NCBI GenBank assembly: GCA_905480305.1 | Contig: CAJQPV010000024.1 | Span: 1 to 11,437 of the forward strand | Length of the DNA stretch: 11,437 nucleotides | DNA from: an uncultured Gammaproteobacteria bacterium | GTDB lineage: Bacteria; Pseudomonadota; Gammaproteobacteria; UBA9214 | Direction of reading: 5' to 3' | Part shown: positions 1 to 8,353 of the stretch, piece after piece | How the letters are laid out: each line of letters starts with the position of its first letter | Numbering within the stretch: the first letter of the stretch is position 1 | The notes under the pieces: model-generated | Told to the model about the DNA's origin: nothing | What the model saw: only the letters and a program-made list of their open reading frames with translations | Database searches by the model: none | Made by a program: the position numbers and the translations under genes

Positions 1-1766
1 TGCACCTGACCGGCTACGAATTAAGTATTGATGATCTGAAAAACTTTCGTCAGCTACATTCCAAGACACCGGGCCATCCCGAATACGGTTATGCACCGGG
101 CGTGGAAACAACGACCGGCCCGCTGGGCCAGGGTATTACCAACGCTGTGGGTATGGCGATCGCAGAACGTGCAGCGGCTGCCCGCTTTAACCGCGATGGC
201 CACGATATTGTGGACCACAACACCTATGTGTTCCTGGGTGACGGCTGCCTGATGGAAGGCATTTCCCATGAAGCCTGCTCGCTGGCCGGTACGCTGGGAC
301 TAGGCAAACTGGTGGCTTTCTGGGACGACAACGGTATTTCCATTGATGGCCACGTTGAAGGCTGGTTTACAGACGATACACCGAAGCGCTTTGAAGCCTA
401 TGGCTGGCACGTTATTGCCGGTGTTGACGGCCATGACGCAGCTGCTCTGGACAAGGCAATTGTCGAGGCCAAGTCGGTCACCAACAAGCCCACCATGATT
501 TGTTGCAAGACCACCATTGGTTACGGTTCGCCGAACAAGGCAGGGACGCATGGTTGTCACGGTGCCCCGCTGGGTGACGACGAAATCGTTCTGACCCGCA
601 AGGAACTCGGCTGGGCACATGCACCGTTTGTGGTGCCGGAAGATATCTACGAAGGCTGGGATGCGAAGAACAAGGGTCTGCGGGCCGAGTCCGAGTGGAA
701 TGACAGGTTTGCCGCTTACAAGGCAGACCATCCCGCACTGGCCGCCGAGTATGAGCGCCGCATGGCGGGAGACTTGCCTGCCGACTGGTCTGACAAGTCG
801 GCTGCCTTTATTGCCGATGTGAATGCTGCGGCCAAGACAACAGCAACGCGTCATTCCTCGCTGGCGGCGATCGAGGGTTATGCTGCTGAGCTGGAGGAGC
901 TGTTCGGCGGTTCTGCCGACCTGGGTTGCTCCAATATGACGGAGTGGTCGACCTACAAGCCAATGCGTGCCGACAATCCGGATGCTAACTATATTAATTA
1001 TGGTGTGCGTGAATTTGCCATGTCGGCAATCATGAACGGCATCGCCTTGCATGGCGGCTTTATCCCGTTTGGTGCAACCTTCCTGATGTTCTCGGAATAT
1101 GCGCGTAACGCACTGCGCATGGCTGCCCTGATGAAGATTCAGAGTATCTTTGTCTACACGCATGACTCGATTGGTCTGGGTGAAGATGGCCCGACACACC
1201 AGGCGGTTGAACAGATACCTACCTTGCGGATGATTCCGAACATGGCGCTATGGCGTCCCTGTGATGCTGTTGAGAGTGCCGTGTGCTGGCAGCAGGCGAT
1301 TGAAAGAAAAGACGGCCCTTCCTGCCTGATTTTCTCGCGCCAGAATCTTGATCACCAGGCACGCTCGGCTGCGCAGATTGCAGATATCGCCAGGGGTGGC
1401 TACGTGCTGCGAGACTGTGACGGTACGCCGGATGTCATTATTATCGCTACCGGCTCTGAAGTGGCGCTTGCCACGGGTGCCGCCGAAGCGCTTTCCGGCA
1501 AGAAGGTTCGCGTGGTGTCCATGCCGTCGACAACTGTTTTTGAAGAGCAGGATGATGCCTACAGGGAATCTGTTCTGCCCGCGGCTGTGAAGGCACGCGT
1601 TGCAGTAGAAGCAGCAGTTACCCAGGGCTGGTACAAGTACGTTGGCCTTGACGGTGCGGTAGTCGGAATCGACCGCTTTGGTGAATCCGCCCCGGCTGGC
1701 GAACTCTTCAAGGAGTTCGGATTTACGGTTGAGAATGTTGTCAAGGCGGTTAACAGCGTTAGCTGA
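1..1766 (+). CDS. tkt: Transketolase, C-terminal ~587 residues (5' truncated by window edge)
   Basis: Thiamine-diphosphate enzyme that moves two-carbon ketol units between sugar phosphates in the pentose-phosphate pathway and Calvin cycle; cytosolic. The frame is already open at the left edge (complete codons from position 3, reading HLTGYELS), so the true start lies outside. By comparison with E. coli TktA from memory, about 75 N-terminal residues are missing; visible plus missing gives about 662, the normal family length. Visible motifs are [19 protein letters not shown], the ThDP/metal motif GDGCLMEG followed by [20 protein letters not shown], the catalytic-Glu region GVREFAM, the active-site His in LGEDGPTHQ, and FSRQNL near the phosphate-binding Arg. 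GTG at 102 is an internal Val, not a start. The gene is followed after 58 bp by gap on the same strand. I see no hairpin terminator between them, only a T-run at about 1795-1801, so co-transcription is likely. It could equally be named cbbT if the locus is a Calvin operon. Confidence 0.97.
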   Translation, partial: HLTGYELSIDDLKNFRQLHSKTPGHPEYGYAPGVETTTGPLGQGITNAVGMAIAERAAAARFNRDGHDIVDHNTYVFLGDGCLMEGISHEACSLAGTLGLGKLVAFWDDNGISIDGHVEGWFTDDTPKRFEAYGWHVIAGVDGHDAAALDKAIVEAKSVTNKPTMICCKTTIGYGSPNKAGTHGCHGAPLGDDEIVLTRKELGWAHAPFVVPEDIYEGWDAKNKGLRAESEWNDRFAAYKADHPALAAEYERRMAGDLPADWSDKSAAFIADVNAAAKTTATRHSSLAAIEGYAAELEELFGGSADLGCSNMTEWSTYKPMRADNPDANYINYGVREFAMSAIMNGIALHGGFIPFGATFLMFSEYARNALRMAALMKIQSIFVYTHDSIGLGEDGPTHQAVEQIPTLRMIPNMALWRPCDAVESAVCWQQAIERKDGPSCLIFSRQNLDHQARSAAQIADIARGGYVLRDCDGTPDVIIIATGSEVALATGAAEALSGKKVRVVSMPSTTVFEEQDDAYRESVLPAAVKARVAVEAAVTQGWYKYVGLDGAVVGIDRFGESAPAGELFKEFGFTVENVVKAVNSVS

Positions 1767-1791
1767 TGCGGTTCGACAAACTAATCAATAA

Positions 1792-2823
<1,032 letters not shown>

Positions 2824-2833
2824 AAGGCAGACG

Positions 2834-2850
2834 CCCTGGCTTATCCAGGG
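2834..2850 (+). other. Hairpin 1 of the gap-pgk spacer
   Basis: CCCTGG (2834-2839) and CCAGGG (2845-2850) form a perfect 6-bp stem with loop CTTAT, beginning 11 nt after the gap stop codon. Only three T residues follow, so it is a poor intrinsic terminator by itself. It may act as a 3'-end stabiliser or processing element for gap mRNA (inference). Confidence 0.45.
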
Positions 2851-2862
2851 TTTATGACGTCA

Positions 2863-2897
2863 CTGCCGGCCCGGAACGTTCCGGGCCGGCAGCTTTT
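2863..2897 (+). terminator. 30-bp perfect palindrome plus short T-run: candidate terminator or attenuator after gap
   Basis: Positions 2863-2892 read identically on both strands (CTGCCGGCCCGGAAC followed by its exact reverse complement). As RNA this gives a very stable 13-bp GC-rich stem with a 4-nt ACGU loop, followed by C and four T (2894-2897). The stem is strong but the T-run is short, so partial termination or an RNA-processing or stability role is as plausible as full termination. It lies 39 nt after the gap stop and 80 nt before pgk. Confidence 0.55.
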
Positions 2898-2906
2898 AAA
2901 GGTGTT

Positions 2907-2938
2907 GTTTGTTAAAGCAGGACAAGGCTTTAACAAAC
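2907..2938 (+). other. Hairpin 3 of the gap-pgk spacer, upstream of pgk
   Basis: GTTTGTTAAAGC (2907-2918) is the exact reverse complement of GCTTTAACAAAC (2927-2938), giving a 12-bp stem with an 8-nt loop (AGGACAAG). It ends 34 nt before the pgk ATG and 23 nt before the pgk ribosome-binding site. No T-run follows. It could shield the 5' end of a processed pgk mRNA, or be a protein-binding inverted repeat in DNA; the sequence does not decide between them. Confidence 0.5.
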
Positions 2939-2972
2939 CGCATTTATAGAAAAAATTATTCAGGAGTTTGAT

Positions 2973-4163
2973 ATGTCTGTCATAAAGATGACTGATCTCG
3001 ATCTGGCCGGCAAGCGTGTTCTCATCCGTCAGGATCTGAATGTGCCTATCAAGGATGGCAAGGTCAGCAGTGACAAGCGCATCCAGGCGTCACTACCCAC
3101 GATTGAATTTGCCATGAATGCCGGCGCCAAGGTGATGGTGATGTCTCATCTGGGTCGTCCGACGGAAGGTGAATACGACGAGCAATTCTCACTGCTGCCG
3201 GTCGGCGAACACATGGCCGCGCTGCTGGGACATAATGTTGAAATGGTCAAGGACTGGGTCAACGGTGTTGGTGAGATGCAGAATGGTGATGTGGTTCTGT
3301 GCGAGAATGTTCGTTTCAATGCCGGCGAGAAAAACAATGACGAAGCGCTGTCGAAGAAGATGGCGGCGCTGTGTGATGTATTTGTCATGGATGCCTTCGG
3401 TACCGCCCATCGGGCACAGGCATCCACTTATGGTGTGGCGCAGTTTGCGCCGATCGCCTGTGCCGGTCCGTTGCTTGCCGGCGAGCTTGAAGCGCTGGGC
3501 AAGGCGCTGCACAACCCGCAGCGACCGATGGCGGCGATTGTAGGCGGTTCGAAGGTTTCTACCAAGCTGACGGTGCTGGAATCACTTTCCGGTGTGGTAG
3601 ACCAGCTAATTCCCGGCGGCGGTATAGCCAATACCTTTATTGCCGCCAGCGGGTTCAATGTTGGGAAATCCCTGTATGAAGAAGACCTGGTGCCGGAGGC
3701 GAAACGTCTTATGGAAGCCGCCAAAGCAAAGGGTGGTGAAATCCCTGTGCCTACTGATGTTGTTATCGGCAAGGAGTTTTCCGAGTCTGCCGAGGCCATA
3801 GTGAAAAAAGTTGAAGACGTAGAAGATGATGACATGATCTTCGATATTGGGCCGGAAACGGCTGCCCGCTTTGCCGAAATGATGAAGAGTGCCGGTACCA
3901 TCGTATGGAACGGCCCGGTCGGCGTTTTCGAATTCGACCAGTTTGGAGAAGGTACCAAAACGCTGGGGCTGGCTATCGCCGAATCTGCTGCATTTTCAAT
4001 CGCCGGGGGCGGTGATACGCTGGCTGCCGTTGATAAATATGGTATCGAGAAAAAGGTGTCCTATATTTCTACTGGTGGTGGCGCGTTTCTTGAGTTTCTT
4101 GAGGGCAAGAAACTACCCGCCGTTGCGATACTGGAAGAACGTGGCGACCAGATAGCAACGTAA
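2973..4163 (+). CDS. pgk: Phosphoglycerate kinase
   Basis: Transfers the acyl phosphate of 1,3-bisphosphoglycerate to ADP (glycolysis), or runs in reverse in gluconeogenesis and the Calvin cycle; cytosolic monomer. At 396 residues it is full length. The N-terminal substrate domain shows RQDLNVP (19-25), [17 protein letters not shown] and [13 protein letters not shown]. The C-terminal nucleotide domain shows [28 protein letters not shown], the AGGGDT loop and [14 protein letters not shown]. The RQDLNVP variant (others have RVDFNVP) and the GEYDEQFSL segment resemble the E. coli enzyme. ATG 2973 has AGGAG at 2962-2966, 6 nt upstream. It follows gap after a hairpin-rich spacer and is only 33 bp ahead of pyk, so it is probably co-transcribed with pyk. 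cbbK is an alternative name. Confidence 0.98.
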   Translation: MSVIKMTDLDLAGKRVLIRQDLNVPIKDGKVSSDKRIQASLPTIEFAMNAGAKVMVMSHLGRPTEGEYDEQFSLLPVGEHMAALLGHNVEMVKDWVNGVGEMQNGDVVLCENVRFNAGEKNNDEALSKKMAALCDVFVMDAFGTAHRAQASTYGVAQFAPIACAGPLLAGELEALGKALHNPQRPMAAIVGGSKVSTKLTVLESLSGVVDQLIPGGGIANTFIAASGFNVGKSLYEEDLVPEAKRLMEAAKAKGGEIPVPTDVVIGKEFSESAEAIVKKVEDVEDDDMIFDIGPETAARFAEMMKSAGTIVWNGPVGVFEFDQFGEGTKTLGLAIAESAAFSIAGGGDTLAAVDKYGIEKKVSYISTGGGAFLEFLEGKKLPAVAILEERGDQIAT

Positions 4164-4196
4164 CTTTACCCTCATACAAACAGACAAGCTGACATT

Positions 4197-5642
4197 ATGC
4201 CAAGACGTACAAAAATTGTTGCAACCCTTGGCCCTGCCACGGATGATGAAAATGTCATAGATGAAATGATCCATGCGGGCATGGATGTTGTCAGGGTGAA
4301 TTTCTCTCACGGTACCCATGAGGACCATGTCAGCCGCGCGGAAAATGTTCGTAACCGGGCGCGTGCGCATGGTCACCAGGTGGGTGTGCTGGCAGATCTG
4401 CAGGGTCCGAAGATCCGCATTGAATGTTTCAGGGAGGGGATGATCCGCCTGGAGAAGGATGACCACTTTATTCTTGATGCCGGACTGGACACCAATGCGG
4501 GTAACAAGGAACGTGTTGGTGTCACCTATAAGGATTTGCCCAAAGATGTAAACCGCGGGGATACCCTGTTGATCGATGACGGTCTGCTGGTTCTGTGGGT
4601 GGAGGAGGTTGTTGATCTTGAGGTGCGTTGCCGGGTTGTTGCTGGCGGCAAGCTGACCAATAGCAAGGGTATTAACCGGCAAGGTGGCGGCCTGACTGCT
4701 GCCGCGTTGACGCAGAAAGACCGGGATGATATCAAGGTCGCCGCCTCCATGGGCGCTGATTATGTTGCTATCTCGTTCCCGCGTTCGGCAGATGATATTC
4801 ATGCGGCACGTGAGTTGTTGCGTGAGGCCGGAGGCCATGGTGGTATCGTCGCAAAGATCGAACGTGCCGAAGCGCTTGATGTTCTTGAAGAGATTATCGA
4901 GGCATCTGATGCTGTAATGATTGCGCGTGGTGATCTGGGTGTCGAGATTGGTGACGCCGAATTGCCGGCCGTGCAAAAAAGAATCATCCAGGTAGCCAAG
5001 TCACATGATCGTGTTGTTATTACCGCTACCCAGATGATGCAATCCATGGTTGAAAATCCGATCCCGACGCGTGCCGAGGTTTTTGATGTTGCCAACGCGG
5101 TGATTGATGGTACGGATGCTGTAATGCTGTCGGCAGAAACAGCCACCGGCCGTTATCCTGCCAAGGTAATCGAGGCAATGGACCGTATCTGTGCCGGTGC
5201 CGAGCGCCAGCGCATGAAGGCAGCGTCCGAACGCCGCATTAATATTCGTTTCGATCGAGCGGACGAGGCCATTGCCAAGGCCGCTATGTACACTGCCAAC
5301 AGCCTTGGTGTGAAGGCGATTGCTGCCCTGACCGAATCCGGTGGTACTCCCCTGTGGATGTCACGTATCAGCTCGGGTATTCCAATTTTTGCCATGACCC
5401 GTCATGTGGAAACACGCAGAAAGGTGACTTTGTATCGTGGTGTCTATCCGGTCAGTTTTGACGTCACAACTCCGGATCATGCAACCGTTAATCGCGAGGC
5501 AATTGACGAGCTGATGCGGCGTGGTGCAGTACGTGACGGTGACCTCGTGATCATTACCAAGGGAGATATGGTGGGGGTTCACGGAGGTACCAACGCCATG
5601 AAGATAATTCGTGTTGGTGAACATGAAATCATAGAGCAATAG
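4197..5642 (+). CDS. pyk: Pyruvate kinase, PykA (type II) class
   Basis: Transfers phosphate from phosphoenolpyruvate to ADP, the last step of glycolysis; homotetrameric and cytosolic in the family. At 481 residues it is full length. The opening RRTKIVATLGPATDDEN resembles E. coli PykA. The substrate and K+ site region is VVRVNFSHG (Arg33); the B domain spans about residues 70-170. The catalytic Lys220 and metal ligand Glu222 lie in IVAKIERAEA, followed by the Asp246 region ARGDLGVEIG, Thr278 in TATQMM, and NPIPTRAEVFDVANAVIDGTDAVMLSAET overlapping positions 287-315. The C-terminal allosteric domain runs from about 345 to 481. The start at 4197 fits the family N-terminus, but I see no Shine-Dalgarno sequence in the 33-bp spacer after pgk, unlike gap, pgk and fba. 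Translation may rely on coupling to pgk. Its presence among enzymes shared with carbon fixation suggests the cluster serves glycolysis as well. Confidence 0.97.
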   Translation: MPRRTKIVATLGPATDDENVIDEMIHAGMDVVRVNFSHGTHEDHVSRAENVRNRARAHGHQVGVLADLQGPKIRIECFREGMIRLEKDDHFILDAGLDTNAGNKERVGVTYKDLPKDVNRGDTLLIDDGLLVLWVEEVVDLEVRCRVVAGGKLTNSKGINRQGGGLTAAALTQKDRDDIKVAASMGADYVAISFPRSADDIHAARELLREAGGHGGIVAKIERAEALDVLEEIIEASDAVMIARGDLGVEIGDAELPAVQKRIIQVAKSHDRVVITATQMMQSMVENPIPTRAEVFDVANAVIDGTDAVMLSAETATGRYPAKVIEAMDRICAGAERQRMKAASERRINIRFDRADEAIAKAAMYTANSLGVKAIAALTESGGTPLWMSRISSGIPIFAMTRHVETRRKVTLYRGVYPVSFDVTTPDHATVNREAIDELMRRGAVRDGDLVIITKGDMVGVHGGTNAMKIIRVGEHEIIEQ

Positions 5643-5679
5643 ATTCTGCCGGTGCAATATTTGCCGGCGATACAGTAGC

Positions 5680-5702
5680 GGCTCATCGAGCCTGTTTTTT
5701 TT
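5680..5702 (+). terminator. Probable intrinsic terminator between pyk and fba
   Basis: GGCTC (5680-5684), loop ATC, GAGCC (5688-5692), then TG and eight T (5695-5702). The stem is short (5 bp) but the T-tract is strong. A second possible hairpin precedes it: GCCGG (5648-5652) with CCGGC (5664-5668). The spacer is 111 bp, so fba may be transcribed from its own promoter downstream or by readthrough; I could not identify a clear -35/-10 pair there. Confidence 0.6.
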
Positions 5703-5753
5703 ATATATTTAATTTCAGTTAACGATCAACCAGTAGACTTTCAGGAGAACACA

Positions 5754-6818
5754 ATGGCCATTATTTCATTACGCCAGTTGCTGGATCACGCAGCCGAACA
5801 CGGTTACGGTGTCCCAGCCTATAACGTCAATAACATGGAGCAGATGCATGCCATCATGGAGGCCGCTGACGAAACCGACAGCCCGGTAATTTGTCAGGCT
5901 TCAGCCGGTGCGCGCAGTTACGCCGGGGCGCCGTTTCTGCGTCACCTCATCCAGGCTGCCGTTGAGCAATGGCCGCATATTCCTGTGTGTGTGCACCAGG
6001 ACCACGGTTCATCACCCTCTGTGTGTCAGCGCTCCATTCAGCTGGGTTTCAGCTCGGTCATGATGGATGGTTCACTTGGGGCGGATATGAAGACCCCTAT
6101 GAGCTATGAATACAACGTCGATGTAACCCGCAAGACCGTCGCCATGGCGCATGCCTGCGGCGTATCGGTTGAAGGCGAACTGGGTTGCCTGGGTTCACTC
6201 GAAACCGGCATGGCCGGCGAAGAAGACGGTTCAGGTGCCGAGGGCGTGTTGTCGCACGACCAGCTGCTGACTGATCCGGAAGAAGCGGCCAAGTTTGTTG
6301 AAGATACCAAGTGTGATGCACTGGCTATTGCTATCGGTACCAGCCACGGTGCCTACAAGTTTACCCGGCCGCCTACCGGTGACATCCTGGCGATAGCGCG
6401 CATCAAGGAAATTCATGCCCGCATCCCTGATACTCATTTGGTGATGCACGGTTCTTCATCTGTACCGCAGGACTGGTTGGCCATTATTAACGAAAATGGC
6501 GGTGATATGGGCGAAACCTACGGTGTTCCTGTCGAGGAGATTCAGGAAGGTATCAAGAACGGTGTCCGCAAGGTTAATATCGATACTGACCTGCGTATGG
6601 CTTCTACCGGTGCGATTCGCAAGCACATGAAAGATAACCCCTCGAACTTTGATCCGCGTAAATATCTGCGTGCAGCAACTGACGGTATGCGTGATATCTG
6701 CAAGGCGCGTTATGAGGCCTTTGGTACTGCTGGTAATGCCTCCAGGATCAAGGTTATCAACCTTGAAGATATGTACCGCCGCTACGAGAGTGGTGAGCTG
6801 GATCCGACTGTGAAATAA
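5754..6818 (+). CDS. fba: Fructose-bisphosphate aldolase, class II, Calvin-cycle (class IIB/CbbA) subtype
   Basis: Zinc-dependent reversible condensation of dihydroxyacetone phosphate with glyceraldehyde-3-phosphate to fructose-1,6-bisphosphate. Enzymes of this subtype often also make sedoheptulose-1,7-bisphosphate. At 354 residues it has the family length. Visible features: [12 protein letters not shown] (19-30), HQDHG (81-85) carrying catalytic Asp83 and Zn ligand His84, VEGELG (139-144), GTSHGAYKF with His198, VMHGSSSVP with His232, and the substrate-binding VRKVNIDTD (271-279). The sequence departs from the E. coli FbaA type and matches the subtype named cbbA in autotrophs. ATG 5754 has AGGAG at 5743-5747, 6 nt upstream. 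It is preceded by a probable terminator and followed by a strong one, so it may form its own transcription unit. Confidence 0.97.
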   Translation: MAIISLRQLLDHAAEHGYGVPAYNVNNMEQMHAIMEAADETDSPVICQASAGARSYAGAPFLRHLIQAAVEQWPHIPVCVHQDHGSSPSVCQRSIQLGFSSVMMDGSLGADMKTPMSYEYNVDVTRKTVAMAHACGVSVEGELGCLGSLETGMAGEEDGSGAEGVLSHDQLLTDPEEAAKFVEDTKCDALAIAIGTSHGAYKFTRPPTGDILAIARIKEIHARIPDTHLVMHGSSSVPQDWLAIINENGGDMGETYGVPVEEIQEGIKNGVRKVNIDTDLRMASTGAIRKHMKDNPSNFDPRKYLRAATDGMRDICKARYEAFGTAGNASRIKVINLEDMYRRYESGELDPTVK

Positions 6819-6839
6819 ATTCACTGTTCAGATAAATTT

Positions 6840-6864
6840 AAAGGCGGCTTCGGCCGCCTTTTTT
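6840..6864 (+). terminator. Strong intrinsic terminator after fba
   Basis: AAAGGCGGC (6840-6848), a TTCG tetraloop, then GCCGCCTTT (6853-6861), with the T-run continuing to 6864. The C(UUCG)G-closed tetraloop and GC-rich stem make this a textbook rho-independent terminator, 22 nt after the fba stop. It marks the end of the carbon-metabolism cluster. Confidence 0.95.
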
Positions 6865-6875
6865 GTTGCCCACAA

Positions 6876-6904
6876 TTGTGTAATACAACAGGATTATTTA
6901 TTGT
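6876..6904 (+). promoter_or_regulatory. Weak candidate promoter for the DUF2919 gene
   Basis: TTGTGT (6876-6881) and TATTGT (6899-6904) are separated by 17 bp, matching about 3/6 and 4/6 of the sigma-70 boxes. The -35 box overlaps a 10-bp palindrome, CACAATTGTG (6871-6880). A new promoter is expected here because a strong terminator lies just upstream, but the match is poor. The rest of the 135-bp spacer shows nothing else clear. Confidence 0.25.
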
Positions 6905-6953
6905 TACCGTTAAATCGGGATGTTCGTCGCGGACGCAGTTCTGGGGATGGGTG

Positions 6954-7466
6954 ATGATGTCAAAACTCTATACATTTTCTGACTATGACAAGTGCATGAG
7001 TCTGAAGCCGAATTTCGAAATGTGGCTGATAATCGGGTATTTCCTCAGGCCGTTTATTATGAAAATTTCCACCATTCAGATGGGGCGGGGTGGGACAAAG
7101 TCTGACAGTGTTAGCGGGCTGAAGGACCTGGTGTATCCGAATGACTTTGGCTTCTTTCTTGCGTTCGTTGCAACCATTCCAGTTTTGATGCTTTTATTTT
7201 CTTTTGTTAAAAGAAAGCCGGGTGCGCAGGAGTGGGTTAGAAAAATATGGCATAACGGTAAGATCCTGCTGGTTGTGACGGCAGTGTTGAACGTGGTTAT
7301 TATTTTCGTGCCGTTTATGCTGGATCTGACGCACAGTATCAATATGTTGGGATGGGGGCAGCTGGCCATTGCGCTCTATATTATTTTCTATCTGTATACC
7401 ACCCAGCGCGTCAAAGATACCTTTGCGGATTTTCCAAAAGATGCCCCCGAGTCTGACGGGAAATAA
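6954..7466 (+). CDS. DUF2919 family (YfeZ-like) inner-membrane protein
   Basis: Small integral membrane protein of about 170 residues; no biochemical function is established for the family as far as I know. The family-like pattern is an N-terminal F-S-D-Y-D-K followed by LKPN and a hydrophobic segment ending in an L-R-P turn, then DLVYPNDFGFF, a second membrane helix, a basic loop with a W-V-R-K-I-W-H-N-G pattern, and two more helices. That makes about four membrane segments. The open frame extends upstream to 6876, but that stretch is not family-like. ATG 6954 or 6957 is preferred because GGGGA (6943-6947) lies 6 or 9 nt upstream and the N-terminus then fits the family. It follows the fba terminator and is 60 bp ahead of the next plus-strand gene, so the two may share a transcript. 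The family assignment is from recalled pattern, not a search. Confidence 0.75.
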   Translation: MMSKLYTFSDYDKCMSLKPNFEMWLIIGYFLRPFIMKISTIQMGRGGTKSDSVSGLKDLVYPNDFGFFLAFVATIPVLMLLFSFVKRKPGAQEWVRKIWHNGKILLVVTAVLNVVIIFVPFMLDLTHSINMLGWGQLAIALYIIFYLYTTQRVKDTFADFPKDAPESDGK

Positions 7467-7504
7467 TTCCCGATCTGACTTTCTGCAGACCCGCTGGTCG
7501 CGGG
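7457..7504 (+). other. Two small hairpins between the DUF2919 gene and the next gene
   Basis: CGGGAA (7457-7462) with TTCCCG (7467-7472) forms a stem spanning the DUF2919 stop codon. CCCGC (7490-7494) with GCGGG (7500-7504) forms a second stem. Neither is followed by a T-run, so they are not convincing terminators. They might protect or space the mRNA, or be chance. Confidence 0.25.
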
Positions 7505-7526
7505 ACAGGCCCGGTATTGTTCCTTA

Positions 7527-8171
7527 ATGATAAGACGTACACTCTTGTTTCCACTAACCAGTCTCGGGCTTTTCGGGGTCCTGGTGCTGCTGCTGGCAGG
7601 ATCCAATCTGTATACCTTCCATCGTCTGACGGACGAATCACCTATTGCGGAATTGCAATTCAGGAAGACGGGTGTAGAGCAATACGAGGCAACTATTGCT
7701 TATGGGGATTTCTGTCACCCTGAGAAGTTTCTGCTGCATGGCGACCAGTGGCGCCTGGATGCACGCTTTCTGAAATGGCAGCCATGGGCGAACCTGCTGG
7801 GTTTTGATTCCATGTATCGCATAGAGCGTCTGGGAGGACGTTATCTTGATGTGCAGGACGAGAATGCCGGGCCGCATCTGAGCTACCAGCTCTATGAGGA
7901 CGATGGTATTGACCTGCCAGCAATTCTGCATGGTTACGGCGGTCGTTTCTCTCCGGTCGACACGCTGTATGGCAGTTCCGTGTACGAGCTCATGCAGGAA
8001 GGTTTTCTGTACCGTGTATACCGGGCACAGTCAGGATTGCTGGTGAGAAGTAGTGCGCAGGTGGACAGCAGCCACTCCGGTGGCGGATTGACCATCGAGA
8101 TCAGCAAGGCTTGCGGAGAGCGGCCTGGCTGGTTTAGCCGCTTGCCGGGGATGCTTGCAAGCTGGTTTTAA
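7527..8171 (+). CDS. Conserved-looking membrane-anchored protein of unknown function
   Basis: 214 residues with no recognised catalytic motif. Residues about 8-25 are a single hydrophobic segment (PLTSLGLFGVLVLLLAG) after a basic M-I-R-R start, consistent with an uncleaved signal anchor that leaves most of the protein in the periplasm. The rest is soluble and aromatic-rich, including LHGDQWRLDARFLKWQPW, then NLLGFDSMYRIERLGGRY and a run of Y/G-rich segments. I recall similar gammaproteobacterial proteins that databases sometimes label 'multidrug efflux pump'; a single anchor and no transporter helices argue against that label. ATG 7527 is the start that keeps the whole anchor, although no clear ribosome-binding site precedes it. 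It lies 60 bp after the DUF2919 gene on the same strand and is followed by an AT-rich hairpin. Function unknown. Confidence 0.8.
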   Translation: MIRRTLLFPLTSLGLFGVLVLLLAGSNLYTFHRLTDESPIAELQFRKTGVEQYEATIAYGDFCHPEKFLLHGDQWRLDARFLKWQPWANLLGFDSMYRIERLGGRYLDVQDENAGPHLSYQLYEDDGIDLPAILHGYGGRFSPVDTLYGSSVYELMQEGFLYRVYRAQSGLLVRSSAQVDSSHSGGGLTIEISKACGERPGWFSRLPGMLASWF

Positions 8172-8204
8172 AATACATATATAACAACAGGATATATATA
8201 TTTT
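8170..8204 (+). terminator. AT-rich hairpin at the end of the unknown gene: weak candidate terminator
   Basis: AAAATACATATAT (8170-8182) pairs with ATATATATATTTT (8192-8204), 12 of 13 positions, with a 9-nt loop. The left arm overlaps the stop codon of the upstream gene and the right arm ends in TTTT. Because the stem is A/T-only it is weak. It could act in either direction, or simply be an AT-rich spacer upstream of the next promoter. Confidence 0.35.
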
Positions 8205-8221
8205 CCGGGTGCTGTAAGGGC

Positions 8222-8239
8222 TTGTGACAGTGGTCACAA
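8222..8239 (+). promoter_or_regulatory. CRP/Vfr/Clp-type operator upstream of the GGDEF-EAL gene
   Basis: TTGTGACAGTGGTCACAA is a perfect inverted repeat with 7-nt arms and a 4-nt centre. It contains TGTGA-N6-TCACA, the core consensus of CRP-family regulators (CRP in enterics, Vfr in Pseudomonas, Clp in Xanthomonas). Its centre (8230.5) is about 123 bp before the GTG start. A weak -10-like TATCTT (8283-8288) would place transcription near 8295, putting the site at about -64, close to the class I CRP position; this promoter placement is tentative. Confidence 0.6.
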
Positions 8240-8303
8240 TCAAGTCGCGTGTGAAGTCTCAATTTTCCGTTTAACTTTCCGATATCTTTAACAAGGCACA
8301 GTT

Positions 8304-8322
8304 GTGCGTTTTCTGCACGCAC
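8304..8322 (+). other. Leader hairpin upstream of the GGDEF-EAL start
   Basis: GTGCGT (8304-8309) and ACGCAC (8317-8322) form a 6-bp perfect stem with loop TTTCTGC, ending about 20 nt before the ribosome-binding site. It resembles no riboswitch that I recognise, including the GEMM c-di-GMP classes. It is probably a simple leader stem, if it is anything. Confidence 0.25.
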
Positions 8323-8342
8323 GGAGAAAATACTGGCTGTAC

Positions 8343-8346
8343 AGGG
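8343..8346 (+). promoter_or_regulatory. Ribosome-binding site favouring the GTG start at 8354
   Basis: AGGG is separated by 7 nt from GTG 8354. The alternative ATG at 8363 has only a GGGG three nt upstream, which is too close. This supports the GTG start, although the difference is just three residues. The site overlaps the end of a small CTGTACAG palindrome (8337-8344). Confidence 0.45.
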
Positions 8347-8353
8347 AATTTGA

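Noticed and set aside
300..1199. 299-codon open frame on the minus strand opposite tkt
   Set aside because: It is antisense to a clearly recognised transketolase, its translation is Cys/Arg/His-rich without a family pattern, and such mirror frames arise from codon bias.
3428..3958. 176-codon minus-strand frame inside pgk
   Set aside because: Ser/Thr/Pro-rich translation typical of the complement of a real gene, and entirely covered by pgk motifs on the plus strand.
4113..4976. 287-codon minus-strand frame spanning the pgk-pyk junction
   Set aside because: It lies opposite two strongly supported genes and shows no recognisable motif; treated as a shadow frame.
6876..6953. Upstream extension of the DUF2919 frame to 6876
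   Set aside because: The extra 26 residues are not family-like and begin right after the fba terminator; the 6954/6957 starts have a ribosome-binding site and the expected N-terminus.
8337..8344. CTGTACAG palindrome upstream of the GGDEF-EAL gene as a LexA site
   Set aside because: LexA boxes need CTGT-N8-ACAG; here the half-sites abut with no spacer. An 8-bp palindrome is expected by chance.
8172..8353. c-di-GMP riboswitch in the leader of the GGDEF-EAL gene
   Set aside because: Only one short stem is visible; I could not find the paired-helix and tetraloop-receptor layout of GEMM-type aptamers.
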